Assembly (NCBI GenBank): GCA_044368415.1
Contig: JBIPLJ010000010.1
Location: 34,022 to 98,021, forward strand
Direction: 5' to 3'
Source of the DNA: UBA4615 sp044368415
GTDB lineage: Bacteria; Pseudomonadota; Gammaproteobacteria; Burkholderiales; Burkholderiaceae_E
Length of the DNA: 64,000 bases
Shown here: positions 50,411 to 58,029 of the stretch, piece after piece
How the letters are laid out: each line of letters opens with the position of its first letter
Position numbering within the stretch: position 1 is the stretch's first letter
Translations under genes and position numbers: made by a program
Notes under the pieces: model-generated
The model's input: the letters and a program-made list of their open reading frames with translations, nothing else
Told to the model about the DNA's origin: nothing
The model's database searches: none

Positions 50411-51244
50411 TCAGCGCTTGGGGGGCGGGCCGGCGAGCGTGACGAGGCGCTCGCGTGCGGTCTGCGCCGCGCCGCTGCCGTCGAACTTCTCGGTGATGAC
50501 CCGGAAGGTGTCGGCCGCCGCCTTGCGGTCGCCGAGGTCGACTTGGGCGTTGCCCACGGTCAGCAGCGCATCGGGCGCGCGCGGATGCTCGGGGTAGCGC
50601 TGCGCGAAGCTCTGCAGGGTGGCGATCGCGCCCTTGTTGTCCTTCTGCGCGTACTGGCTGCTGCCGATCCAGTACGTGGCGCTCGGCGTGTAGGGGCTCT
50701 GCGGGTAGGCGGTCTGGAACTGCTGGAACGCCGTCTGCGCGCCCTTGAAGTCGCCGCCGCGGAAGGTGGCGAGCGCGGCCTCGTAGGCGCGCCGCTCGCC
50801 CTGGTCGACGTTGACCTGCTTGCCGTCGAGCGAGACCGCCACCGGCTCGAAGCGCTTGATCCGCGCATCGAGCTCGGACGCGAGGTCGCGCTGGCTGCGC
50901 TGTGTCTTGGAGAGCTCGTTGGTCTGCACCTCGAGCGCGCCGCGCAGCGACGCGATCTCCTGGCGCATCGCCTGGATCTGGTTCTGCAGCTCGAGCTGGC
51001 CGCGCGTCGTCTGCTCGAGCCGCTCCACGCGTGCCGACAGCTCCTCGATGCGCTTGAGCATCTCGCGCTGCATCTGCTCGACGCGGCTGCGCACATCGAG
51101 GATCGCCCGGCGGGCCTCGTCGTCGGAGAAGAGCTGCGCCTGCGCCGGCAGCGTGGCGACGAAGATCGCGGCGGCTGCAGCGGCGCGCGCAGCGCGCCGC
51201 GTGGTAAGCAGCGCGGCCCCGAGCCGGAATCGCACACGGTTCAT
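50411..51244 (-). CDS. cpoB: Tol-Pal system protein CpoB (YbgF)
   Basis: A 277-residue periplasmic protein. A signal peptide precedes QAQLFSDDEARRAILDVRSRVEQM, a coiled coil spans about 40-130, and three TPR repeats fill the last 120 residues (YEAALATFRGGDFKGAQTAFQQFQTAYPQSPYTPSATYWIG). It links cell-wall synthesis to outer-membrane constriction. ATG at 51244 is favoured over 51262. It follows pal by 27 nt. Confidence 0.93.
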   Translation of the reverse strand: MNRVRFRLGAALLTTRRAARAAAAAAIFVATLPAQAQLFSDDEARRAILDVRSRVEQMQREMLKRIEELSARVERLEQTTRGQLELQNQIQAMRQEIASLRGALEVQTNELSKTQRSQRDLASELDARIKRFEPVAVSLDGKQVNVDQGERRAYEAALATFRGGDFKGAQTAFQQFQTAYPQSPYTPSATYWIGSSQYAQKDNKGAIATLQSFAQRYPEHPRAPDALLTVGNAQVDLGDRKAAADTFRVITEKFDGSGAAQTARERLVTLAGPPPKR

Positions 51245-51271
51245 CGGCACGGTGTGACACATCGGCGGGAC

Positions 51272-51838
51272 TTACTGGTAGGCCAGGTCGGCGCGGCGGT
51301 TCTCGGCCAACGAGGACTCGTCCGAGCCGGTGGACTTGGGCTTCTCCTCGCCGAAGCTGACCGCCTCGATTTGCGAGTCGGACACGCCGAGCGAGGTCAG
51401 CGCACGGCGTACGGCCTCCGAGCGCTTCTGGCCGAGCGCGAGGTTGTACTCGCGGCTGCCGCGCTCGTCGGTGTTGCCCTGGACGACGACCTTGCGAGTC
51501 TTGTTGGCGACGAGATACTTCGCGTGTGCCTCGACCGCGCCGCGGAATTCGTCCTTGATGCTGAAGCTGTCGAAGTCGAAGTAGATGCTGCGCTTGGACA
51601 GCGGGCTGTTCGGGTCGTTCAGTGGATCCTTCGATGGGTCGACGTTGACCTGCGCGATCGGGCGCTCGCTGCCGATCGGCGCGCCGCTGGCGCCGCCCGG
51701 AGTGCTACCGGCGCCGCCGGCGGTGCCGCCGCGGTTCTCGACCGGGGCGGGCTCGTCGAGCTTGACAGCCGAGCTGCAGGCGGCGAGCGCCAACACCGTG
51801 GCCAGCGCGGCGAAGGAGGCGAGGGTGCGTCGGTTCAT
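51272..51838 (-). CDS. pal: Peptidoglycan-associated lipoprotein Pal
   Basis: A 188-residue outer-membrane lipoprotein with lipobox LALAAC (Cys21), a Gly/Ala/Ser-rich linker, and an OmpA-like peptidoglycan-binding domain with IYFDFDSFSIKDEF, VQGNTDERGSREYNLALGQKRSEAVRRAL and the final AENRRADLAYQ. It binds TolB and peptidoglycan. GGAG lies about 10 nt before the ATG. Confidence 0.97.
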   Translation of the reverse strand: MNRRTLASFAALATVLALAACSSAVKLDEPAPVENRGGTAGGAGSTPGGASGAPIGSERPIAQVNVDPSKDPLNDPNSPLSKRSIYFDFDSFSIKDEFRGAVEAHAKYLVANKTRKVVVQGNTDERGSREYNLALGQKRSEAVRRALTSLGVSDSQIEAVSFGEEKPKSTGSDESSLAENRRADLAYQ

Positions 51839-51873
51839 CTTGTCGGGACTCCGTGTTCGAATTCTGATCGTGC

Positions 51874-51930
51874 GAGGTGCAGGAGGTGCAGGAGGTGCAG
51901 GAGGTGCAGGAGGTGCAGGAGGTGCAGGAG
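51874..51930 (+). repeat. 9-bp tandem repeat in the tolB-pal gap
   Basis: GAGGTGCAG is repeated six times without error (51874-51927) plus a partial GAG. It lies in the 142-nt gap between tolB and pal, 36 nt upstream of the pal start on the minus strand, where it reads CTGCACCTC. Confidence 0.95.
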
Positions 51931-51980
51931 GCTGAGGCGTCGAAGTCGTAGGGGGGCGACGCTGCGGGCGGACCCTGTGC

Positions 51981-53264
51981 TCAGCGCAGGAAGGGGCCCC
52001 ACGAGGGTTCGCGGATGTCGCCGAGCGAGGCGCTGAGCCGCTGCTTGACGCGACCGTCCACCGAGGTGGCCATCAGCGAGTCGCGCCCGCCCTGCTGGGT
52101 CGCATACATGATCCAGCGGCCGTTTGGCGCGAAGCTCGGCGATTCTTCCTGACCGCCGTCGGTGAGCACCGTCTCGTTGCCGCTGGACCCGAGGTCCTTG
52201 AGGCCGACGAAGTAGCGGCCGTCGCGACGCGTGAGGAAGGCCAGGCTGCGGCCGTCCGGGCTCACCCGAGGGCTGACGTTGTAGCTCGATCCGAAGGTCA
52301 AGCGCGTGGCGTCGCCGCCGGAGGCCGGCATCCGGTAGATCTGCGGCGAGCCGCCGCGGTCGGAGGTGAAGAACAGCGAGCGGCCATCGGGGGAGAACAC
52401 CGGCTCGGTATCGATCGCGTTTGAGGTGGTCAGGCGCCGGGCGTTGGCGCCGTCGACGGCGTTGATCAGGTAGATCTGTGACAGGCCGTTGAGTGTGAGC
52501 GCGACCGCAAGGGTGCGGCCGTCCGGCGACCAGGCGGGCGCGCTGTTGCTGCCCTTGAAGTTGGCGACCGCGACACGCTGCCCGGTGGCCAGCGTGTGCA
52601 CATAGACGACCGGCTTCTTCTGCTCGAACGACACGTACGCCAGGCGTCCGCCGTCGGGCGACCAGGACGGCGAGATGATCGGCTCGGGCGAGACCAGCGG
52701 CGACTGCACGTTCTCGCCGTCCCAGTCGGCGACGTTGAGCCGGAAGCGGTTGCCCTGCTTGCTGACGAAGGCGATCCGGGTCGAGAACACGCCTTTCTCG
52801 CCGGTGAGCTTCTCGATGATCGCGTCGGCGATGCGGTGGCCGGCCAGCCGCAGGTCGGCCTCGGGCGCGACCAGCGACTCGCCGGCGATCGGAGTCTGCT
52901 TCACCGCGTCGTACAGGCGATAGCGGATGTCGTAGCGGCCGTCGGCGAGCTTGGCGACCGAGCCCGCGACGAAGGTGTCCGCGCCGCGCGTGCGTAGCGC
53001 GGCAAAGTCGACCGGAGCCGTGTCCGACGTGGTCTGCTGCGGATCGATCACACGGAACGCGCCGCTGCGGGCGAGGTCGCTGCGCACCACGGCGGCGACG
53101 TCCTGAGGCGGGCGCGCGCCGTTGGCAAAGCCGGCGATCGCGATCGGCAGTTGTGTGGCGCCCACGCCAGTCACGTCGATGCGCATCTGGGCGTGGGTCG
53201 GGCCGGCGAGCAGGGGCAGCAGGCCGGCGAGCAGGGGGCTGAGGAGGCGGAGGAGGCGCTTCAT
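51981..53264 (-). CDS. tolB: Tol-Pal system beta-propeller protein TolB
   Basis: A 427-residue periplasmic protein with an N-terminal signal peptide (MKRLLRLLSPLLAG... THAQ), an N-terminal alpha/beta domain, and a six-bladed propeller with repeats such as ISPSWSPDGGRLAYVSFE, APAWSPDGRTLAVALT, TEPVFSPDGRSLFFTSDR and VSPRVSPDGRSLAFLT. It interacts with Pal and TolA. A TATAAT hexamer lies 9 nt before the ATG. Confidence 0.97.
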   Translation of the reverse strand: MKRLLRLLSPLLAGLLPLLAGPTHAQMRIDVTGVGATQLPIAIAGFANGARPPQDVAAVVRSDLARSGAFRVIDPQQTTSDTAPVDFAALRTRGADTFVAGSVAKLADGRYDIRYRLYDAVKQTPIAGESLVAPEADLRLAGHRIADAIIEKLTGEKGVFSTRIAFVSKQGNRFRLNVADWDGENVQSPLVSPEPIISPSWSPDGGRLAYVSFEQKKPVVYVHTLATGQRVAVANFKGSNSAPAWSPDGRTLAVALTLNGLSQIYLINAVDGANARRLTTSNAIDTEPVFSPDGRSLFFTSDRGGSPQIYRMPASGGDATRLTFGSSYNVSPRVSPDGRSLAFLTRRDGRYFVGLKDLGSSGNETVLTDGGQEESPSFAPNGRWIMYATQQGGRDSLMATSVDGRVKQRLSASLGDIREPSWGPFLR

Positions 53265-53273
53265 CGTGTCGAG

Positions 53274-53279
53274 ATTATA
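53274..53279 (-). promoter_or_regulatory. -10 TATAAT 9 nt before tolB ATG (nearly leaderless candidate)
   Basis: A perfect minus-strand TATAAT within ACTTATAATCTCG, nine bases before the tolB start. If used, it would give a leader of only one to three bases and an internal promoter for tolB-pal-cpoB. Confidence 0.5.
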
Positions 53280-53337
53280 AGTCGCGTGGACGCGGCGACC
53301 GCTTCGCCGCTTCGGGGGACGGACCGACGGTGCCCGC

Positions 53338-54609
53338 TCACCGCTCGTCCCTCGGGCCGCTCGCGATCTCGAACTCGCCCTGGCAGCGGCCGTCTGCGGG
53401 CTTCGGGAACGGATCGGTGGCCTCGATCCCCCGCTCGGCGGCCTGGTCCCAGGCGGGCACGCCGCTCGAGCGCCGCAGCCGGACCGACGCCACGCTGCAG
53501 TCGGTCCGAAGCTGCACCAGGAACACCGCCTTCGGATTACCCTCGAAGTCGGGCGGGATCCGGTAGGTGGTGTTCGCGCGGATCGCGGCCGCGACGCGGG
53601 CGCCGTAGCCTGCGTCGATGCGGCCGGTGGCGGCGCCTCGCACGGCCTGGTCGCTCGGTAGGCCGGCGGTGCCTGCCTGGCTCTGCAGCCGGCGGATGTC
53701 GTCGGCGCGTCGCTGCTCGGCGAGCTCGGTGTCCTTGCGGGCTTGCTCGGCGCGGCGCTTCTCGTCGGCCGCCCGGCGCTCGGCCTCCTTGCGGGCGAGT
53801 TCGTCCTTCTGGCGCTTCTCATCGGCAGCCTTCTGTTCGGCAGCCCGGCGCCTGTCCTCCGCGCGCTTCTCCTCAGCCTTGCGCTCGGCCGCTTTCTGGT
53901 CGGCCAGCCGCCGCTCGGCCTCCTTGCGCTCGGTCTCTCGCCGGGCCTGCTCGACCTTGATGGCCGGCTCGGTCTTGGCCGGCGGCGCCGGGTCGGGCTT
54001 CGGGGGCGGCGGCGGTGGGGGTTCGGGCTTCGGTGGCGGCGGCTCCGGCTTCGGGGCCGGCGGCACCGGTGGGGGCTTGGGCGGCGGCGGCACCCACAGT
54101 TCGGCCTGGACAGGTTCGGGCTCGCGGTGGGTCCACCTCAGGCCGAAGACCAGCAGGCCGATCAGCACCGCATGGATCGCGAGCGCCAGGCCGATCGCCC
54201 GCAGCTTGCCCCCGGCTCGCGGCGGGCGCTTAGGCGGCCCGGAGCGCTGCGGCGCTGGATCGGACCGCGGTGGGACGGGCCGGGGCGGCGGTTGGACGGG
54301 CCGGGGCGGCGGTTGGACGGGGCGGGGCGGCGGCACGCCGAATCGCGGCGGCTGTGCAGCCCCGGCCCGCGGGGGGATGCCGGGCGGGGGCGCGCCGGGC
54401 GGGGACACACGCGGACCGGACGGCGCCGTCGGAGGCGGTGCCCCGGCCTGGCGCGCGCCGGTCACCCGCGGATCCGAGGCGAGCCCGCTCAGGTCGGCGT
54501 GGTTGGCAGGCGGGCGTGCTGGTCGCGGATCGGGCCTCGCCCCGCTGGCGCCGGGCGGGCCCAGCCCGGGCGGTGGCGCGCCGCCCGCAGGCGGGCGCGG
54601 CGTGCTCAC
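53338..54609 (-). CDS. tolA: TolA-like cell envelope protein with long proline-rich N-terminus
   Basis: A 423-residue TolA/TonB-type protein. The C-terminal domain (RVAAAIRANTTYRIPPDFEGNPKAVFLVQL onward) and the Lys/Glu/Ala-rich helical stalk (about 230-320) are typical. The membrane helix LRAIGLALAIHAVLIGLLVFGL is at about residues 137-158, whereas TolA normally has it near residue 15; the first 135 residues are proline/glycine-rich, with 7-residue RPVQPPP repeats. GTG at 54609 overlaps the tolR stop (GTGA), which supports translation of this cytoplasmic extension; an internal start near residue 130 is the alternative. Confidence 0.88.
   Translation of the reverse strand: MSTPRPPAGGAPPPGLGPPGASGARPDPRPARPPANHADLSGLASDPRVTGARQAGAPPPTAPSGPRVSPPGAPPPGIPPRAGAAQPPRFGVPPPRPVQPPPRPVQPPPRPVPPRSDPAPQRSGPPKRPPRAGGKLRAIGLALAIHAVLIGLLVFGLRWTHREPEPVQAELWVPPPPKPPPVPPAPKPEPPPPKPEPPPPPPPKPDPAPPAKTEPAIKVEQARRETERKEAERRLADQKAAERKAEEKRAEDRRRAAEQKAADEKRQKDELARKEAERRAADEKRRAEQARKDTELAEQRRADDIRRLQSQAGTAGLPSDQAVRGAATGRIDAGYGARVAAAIRANTTYRIPPDFEGNPKAVFLVQLRTDCSVASVRLRRSSGVPAWDQAAERGIEATDPFPKPADGRCQGEFEIASGPRDER
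54274..54336 (-). repeat. 21-bp tandem repeat inside tolA
   Basis: Three direct 21-bp units (54274-54294, 54295-54315, 54316-54336, the last slightly changed) encode repeated Pro-Val-Gln-Pro-Pro-Pro-Arg in the cytoplasmic extension of the TolA-like protein. Confidence 0.9.
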
Positions 54610-55043
54610 GAGTCCTTGCCTCGCACCATCAGGCCGACCCGTCCGGCGCCCGCGGCGCGCACTTGGTCCATCAGCTTGACCACGTCACCGTACGGCACCT
54701 TCTGGTCGGCCGCGATCAGCACCGCCAGCGTTCCGGGCTCGCCGAAGCTGCGCAGTGTCGGCGCGATGTCGCGCTCCCCGACCGTGCGGTCGAACTGCTG
54801 GGTCATGTTGCGAGTGACCATGCGCAGTTCGCCACCGGCGCCCACGCGGATCTCGACCAGCGCATCGGGGGGCGAGCTGCTCTGGCCGGCGCCGGGCACC
54901 TCGATCTGGCCGGGCGGCTGCAGCGGCGCGGTGACCATGAAGATCACCAGTAGTACGAGCATCACGTCGATGTAGGGCACGACGTTGATCTCGGACACGA
55001 ACCGGCGCCGGCCGCCGCGGCGGGACGAGGAGACGCTGGGCAT
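54606..55043 (-). CDS. tolR: Tol-Pal system protein TolR
   Basis: A 145-residue ExbD/TolR protein with one N-terminal membrane helix (INVVPYIDVMLVLLVIFMV) containing the proton-pathway Asp in YIDVMLVLL, and a periplasmic domain ending VAVLIAADQKVPYGDVVKLMDQV-like. It forms the proton-driven motor with TolQ and TolA. It starts 16 nt after tolQ. Confidence 0.96.
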   Translation of the reverse strand: MPSVSSSRRGGRRRFVSEINVVPYIDVMLVLLVIFMVTAPLQPPGQIEVPGAGQSSSPPDALVEIRVGAGGELRMVTRNMTQQFDRTVGERDIAPTLRSFGEPGTLAVLIAADQKVPYGDVVKLMDQVRAAGAGRVGLMVRGKDS

Positions 55044-55059
55044 TGCGTGGCTCCGGTGC

Positions 55060-55734
55060 TCAGCGCGCCTGGCGCTGCAGGATGTTGGAGAACTCCTCGA
55101 CGAAGGTGTCGAAGCGGTTCGACAGCCGCTCGACGTCGTAAGAGAAGCGGTTGTAGGCCACGAATGCCGGGATCGCGGCGAACAGGCCGATGGCGGTCGC
55201 CACCAGCGCCTCGGCGATGCCGGGGGCGACGGCGGCCAAGGTCGCCTGCTTGACGTTGGCCAGGCCGCGGAACGAATTCATGATGCCCCACACCGTGCCG
55301 AAGAGGCCGATGTACGGGCTCACCGAGCCTGCCGACGCGAGGAACGCCAGGCTCGAGTCGAGGTCGTCCATCTCGCGCTGGTAGGCGGCGCGCATCGCGC
55401 GGCGCGCGGCCTCGAGCATCGTGTTGGCGTCGCCCGGCTTCTGTTCGCGGGTTTTGAGGAACTCGCGCATGCCGGACTCGAAAATCCGCGCGAGCGGGCC
55501 GTGGTCGCCTGGCTGCTCGGCAGTGCGCTGATACAGCGCATGCAGGTCGCCGGGACGCCAGAATTCCGACTCGAAGCGCTCGGTGGCCGCACGCGCGGCT
55601 CGGATCTGGAAGCCCTTCCTGAAGATCACCGTCCAGGAGGCGATCGAGATCGCAAGCAGTCCGGCCATCACGCACTGAACGAGGACGCTGGCGTTGGTCA
55701 CCAGCGAGAGAATCGACATGTCGGTATTGTTCAT
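55060..55734 (-). CDS. tolQ: Tol-Pal system protein TolQ
   Basis: A 224-residue ExbB/TolQ protein with three membrane helices; the second and third are in LASAGSVSPYIGLFGTVWGIMNSF and TAIGLFAAIPAFVAYNRF. It starts MNNTDMSILSLVTNASVLVQ, and its ATG overlaps the ybgC stop (ATGA). It is the motor scaffold of the Tol-Pal system. Confidence 0.97.
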   Translation of the reverse strand: MNNTDMSILSLVTNASVLVQCVMAGLLAISIASWTVIFRKGFQIRAARAATERFESEFWRPGDLHALYQRTAEQPGDHGPLARIFESGMREFLKTREQKPGDANTMLEAARRAMRAAYQREMDDLDSSLAFLASAGSVSPYIGLFGTVWGIMNSFRGLANVKQATLAAVAPGIAEALVATAIGLFAAIPAFVAYNRFSYDVERLSNRFDTFVEEFSNILQRQAR

Positions 55735-56144
55735 GGGGCTCCAAGCGTGTCGAGCAGGCGCTTCGGCAAGGGCGCGGGGCGGCCGGAGTGACGATCCATC
55801 ACTGCGACACGCACAGTCGCGTCGGCGAGCAGTGGGCCGTCGTCGGCGCCGCGTGTGCGCTGCGCCAGCCGCAGCGATGCGCGGCGGACCTCGATCACGT
55901 CGAGGTCCACGTCGAGCAGGTCGTCGAGCCGCGCCGGCCGCCGGAAACGGATGTCGACCTCGCTGACCACGAACTGCAGGCCCGCCGCGGCCATTACATC
56001 GTGGCGCTCGCCGAGTGTACGCAGCCAGTCACTGCGCACGCGCTCCATCCAGCGCAGGTAGGTCGCGTGGTAGACGATCCCGCCCGCGTCGGTGTCCTCG
56101 TAGTACACGCGCACACGGATCGAGTGACTGCGGGCCTCGCTCAT
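55731..56144 (-). CDS. ybgC: Tol-Pal-associated acyl-CoA thioesterase YbgC
   Basis: A 137-residue hot-dog thioesterase with the catalytic Asp in YYEDTDAGGIVYHATYLRWMERVRSDWLR. The ATG at 56144 is preferred over 56162 because the conserved part begins there and a TAGAAT hexamer lies 8 nt before it, which would place the 56162 codon upstream of the transcript start. It leads the ybgC-tolQRA genes. Confidence 0.95.
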   Translation of the reverse strand: MSEARSHSIRVRVYYEDTDAGGIVYHATYLRWMERVRSDWLRTLGERHDVMAAAGLQFVVSEVDIRFRRPARLDDLLDVDLDVIEVRRASLRLAQRTRGADDGPLLADATVRVAVMDRHSGRPAPLPKRLLDTLGAP

Positions 56145-56152
56145 CGGACCCG

Positions 56153-56158
56153 ATTCTA
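56153..56158 (-). promoter_or_regulatory. -10-like TAGAAT 8 nt before ybgC ATG (leaderless candidate)
   Basis: Minus-strand TAGAAT, eight bases, then the ybgC ATG; no Shine-Dalgarno sequence. It probably drives the ybgC-tolQRA transcript. Confidence 0.45.
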
Positions 56159-56180
56159 CCAACGCCCGGACCGCCGCCCG

Positions 56181-56918
56181 TCAGCCCTGGCCCGGCACGA
56201 GCATCGACCACGCGCCCCAGAGCAGCAGCACGGCGAGCGCCGTCGCCGCCACCGCGCGCACGACACCCTGCCGGCGGAACTCGTCGGCGTCGAACTTCTC
56301 GGCCATCACCATGCCCATCAGGTAGCCGCCCCCGAGCCCGCCGATGTGCGCGGCGTTGTCGATGAAGCCGGCCGTGAAGCCGAGCACCAGCGAGAGGGCG
56401 ACGAAGGTCAGCATCGACGAGCGCATCGACTTGGCAAGTCCGGGCGGCAACTTGTCGGCCTTGGTGGACAGCGCCGCGAGCAGGCAGCCGACCACGCCGA
56501 AGATCGCGCCCGACGCACCGACCGACACGCCAGTGCGCGCCGCGAAGAACAGGCTCGCCACCGAGCCCGCGAGGCCGGCGACGAGATAGATGAGGGCGAG
56601 CTGCGTGTTGCCGTAGAAGCGCTCGGCCAGTCGCCCGGTGTTCCAGAGCGCCCACATATTGAATCCGAGGTGCACGATGCCACCGTGCAGGAACATCGCC
56701 GACAGCAACCGCCACGGTTGCTCGATCGTCAGCGGCAGGAAGTTGCCGCCCCAGACGGCCAGCTCCTGCGCGCTCGGGGACATGGGTGACAGGCCGGAGA
56801 GCAGGTTCAGCAGCCAGACCGCGACGTTCAGCGCGATCAGCGTCGGGGTGACCCAGGTACGGGGCGTCGCCTCGTGCAGCCGCCAGACGAAGTCGTTGTG
56901 CTCGACGGGCGCGCTCAT
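56181..56918 (-). CDS. Rhomboid family intramembrane serine protease
   Basis: A 245-residue membrane protease with about six helices. The catalytic Ser is in SVGASGAIFGVVG and the His in NAAHIGGLGGGYLMG; the WRLLSAMFLHGGIVHLGFNMWALW segment is the rhomboid signature. ATG at 56918 overlaps the ruvB stop (ATGA). It cuts membrane proteins; no target is evident. Confidence 0.94.
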   Translation of the reverse strand: MSAPVEHNDFVWRLHEATPRTWVTPTLIALNVAVWLLNLLSGLSPMSPSAQELAVWGGNFLPLTIEQPWRLLSAMFLHGGIVHLGFNMWALWNTGRLAERFYGNTQLALIYLVAGLAGSVASLFFAARTGVSVGASGAIFGVVGCLLAALSTKADKLPPGLAKSMRSSMLTFVALSLVLGFTAGFIDNAAHIGGLGGGYLMGMVMAEKFDADEFRRQGVVRAVAATALAVLLLWGAWSMLVPGQG

Positions 56919-57970
56919 GGGGTGCCTCCGTCGACGCCCTCGAAGAGGTCCACGGCCGCCTGCCGGTCCGGAGCGGCGAGCCCGAAGTGCCGCCAAGCAG
57001 CGGCCGATGCGACGCGTCCGCGCGGCGTGCGCTGCAAGAAGCCCTGCTGGATCAGGTAGGGCTCGAGCACGTCCTCGATGGTGTCGCGCTCCTCGCCGAT
57101 CGCGGCCGCGACATTGTCCAGCCCCACCGGGCCGCCCGAGAACTTCTCGATGACCGCGAGCAGCAGCCGCCGGTCCATCGTGTCGAGGCCGATACGATCG
57201 ACGTCGAGCATGGTGAGCGCGCGGTCGGCGACCTCGGCGGTGACCAAACCCTGGGCCTTGACCTCGGCATAGTCGCGCACCCGGCGCAGCAGCCGGTTGG
57301 CGATGCGCGGCGTGCCGCGGGCGCGCCGCGCGATCTCGCGCGCGCCGCCGTCGTCGGTCGGGGCCTTGAGCAGCGCGGCCGAGCGGGTCACGATCTTCGT
57401 GAGATCGTCGACGTCGTAGAACTCGAGGCGCGCCACGATGCCGAACCGGTCGCGCAGCGGGTTGGTCAGCATGCCGGCGCGGGTGGTCGCGCCGACCAGC
57501 GTGAAGGGCTGCAGGTCGAGCTTGATCGAGCGCGCGGCCGGGCCCTCGCCGATCATGATGTCGATCTGGAAGTCCTCGAGCGCGGGGTACAGGATCTCCT
57601 CGACGACCGGGCTTAGCCGGTGGATTTCGTCGATGAAGAGCACATCGTTCTTCTCGAGGTTGGTGAGCAGCGCTGCGAGGTCGCCGGGGCGCTCGAGCAC
57701 CGGACCCGAGGTCTGCCTGAGGTTGACCCCCATCTCGGCGGCGACGATGTGCGCGAGCGTGGTCTTGCCGAGCCCCGGTGGCCCGAAGAGCAGCAGGTGA
57801 TCGAGCGCCTCGCCGCGCCTGCGGGCCGCGCTGACGAAGATCTCGAGCTGTTCGCGGATGCGCGGCTGGCCAACGTAGTCGGCGAGTGCCTTCGGGCGTA
57901 GCGCGCGCTCGACCGCCTCTTCGGCCGGCGAGGCCGGTACGGGCGCGATCAGGCGGTCGTGTTCGATCAT
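56915..57970 (-). CDS. ruvB: Holliday junction branch migration helicase RuvB
   Basis: A 351-residue AAA+ motor with Walker A GPPGLGKTT (about 63-71), Walker B LFIDEIHRL, sensor 1 LVGATTRAG, and the arginine finger region AGMLTNPLRDRFGI. The C-terminal winged helix with GFLQRTPRGR binds DNA. It is separated from ruvA by the four-gene TlpA-ApbE cassette. A TAGAAT hexamer lies 6 nt before the ATG, giving it a promoter of its own. Confidence 0.97.
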   Translation of the reverse strand: MIEHDRLIAPVPASPAEEAVERALRPKALADYVGQPRIREQLEIFVSAARRRGEALDHLLLFGPPGLGKTTLAHIVAAEMGVNLRQTSGPVLERPGDLAALLTNLEKNDVLFIDEIHRLSPVVEEILYPALEDFQIDIMIGEGPAARSIKLDLQPFTLVGATTRAGMLTNPLRDRFGIVARLEFYDVDDLTKIVTRSAALLKAPTDDGGAREIARRARGTPRIANRLLRRVRDYAEVKAQGLVTAEVADRALTMLDVDRIGLDTMDRRLLLAVIEKFSGGPVGLDNVAAAIGEERDTIEDVLEPYLIQQGFLQRTPRGRVASAAAWRHFGLAAPDRQAAVDLFEGVDGGTP

Positions 57971-57976
57971 CGGCGC

Positions 57977-57982
57977 ATTCTA
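57977..57982 (-). promoter_or_regulatory. -10-like TAGAAT 6 nt before ruvB ATG (leaderless candidate)
   Basis: Minus-strand TAGAAT, six bases, then the ruvB ATG, in the 59-nt gap after the ApbE gene. It suggests ruvB is transcribed independently of the cassette upstream. Confidence 0.45.
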
Positions 57983-58029
57983 TCGGAGCGGAGGGAGTGG
58001 CCCGCGTGCGATGAGCGCGCGGCCGCGCT

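Noticed and set aside
51874..51930. The AGGAGGTG-containing tandem repeat as a set of ribosome binding sites
   Set aside because: The sequence matches on the plus strand only, while the neighbouring genes are on the minus strand and no plus-strand gene follows.
50156..52036. Long plus-strand open frame opposite the YeeE, cpoB and pal genes
   Set aside because: It is antisense to three well-supported genes and its translation is low-complexity Arg/Leu/Glu-rich sequence typical of GC-rich shadow frames.
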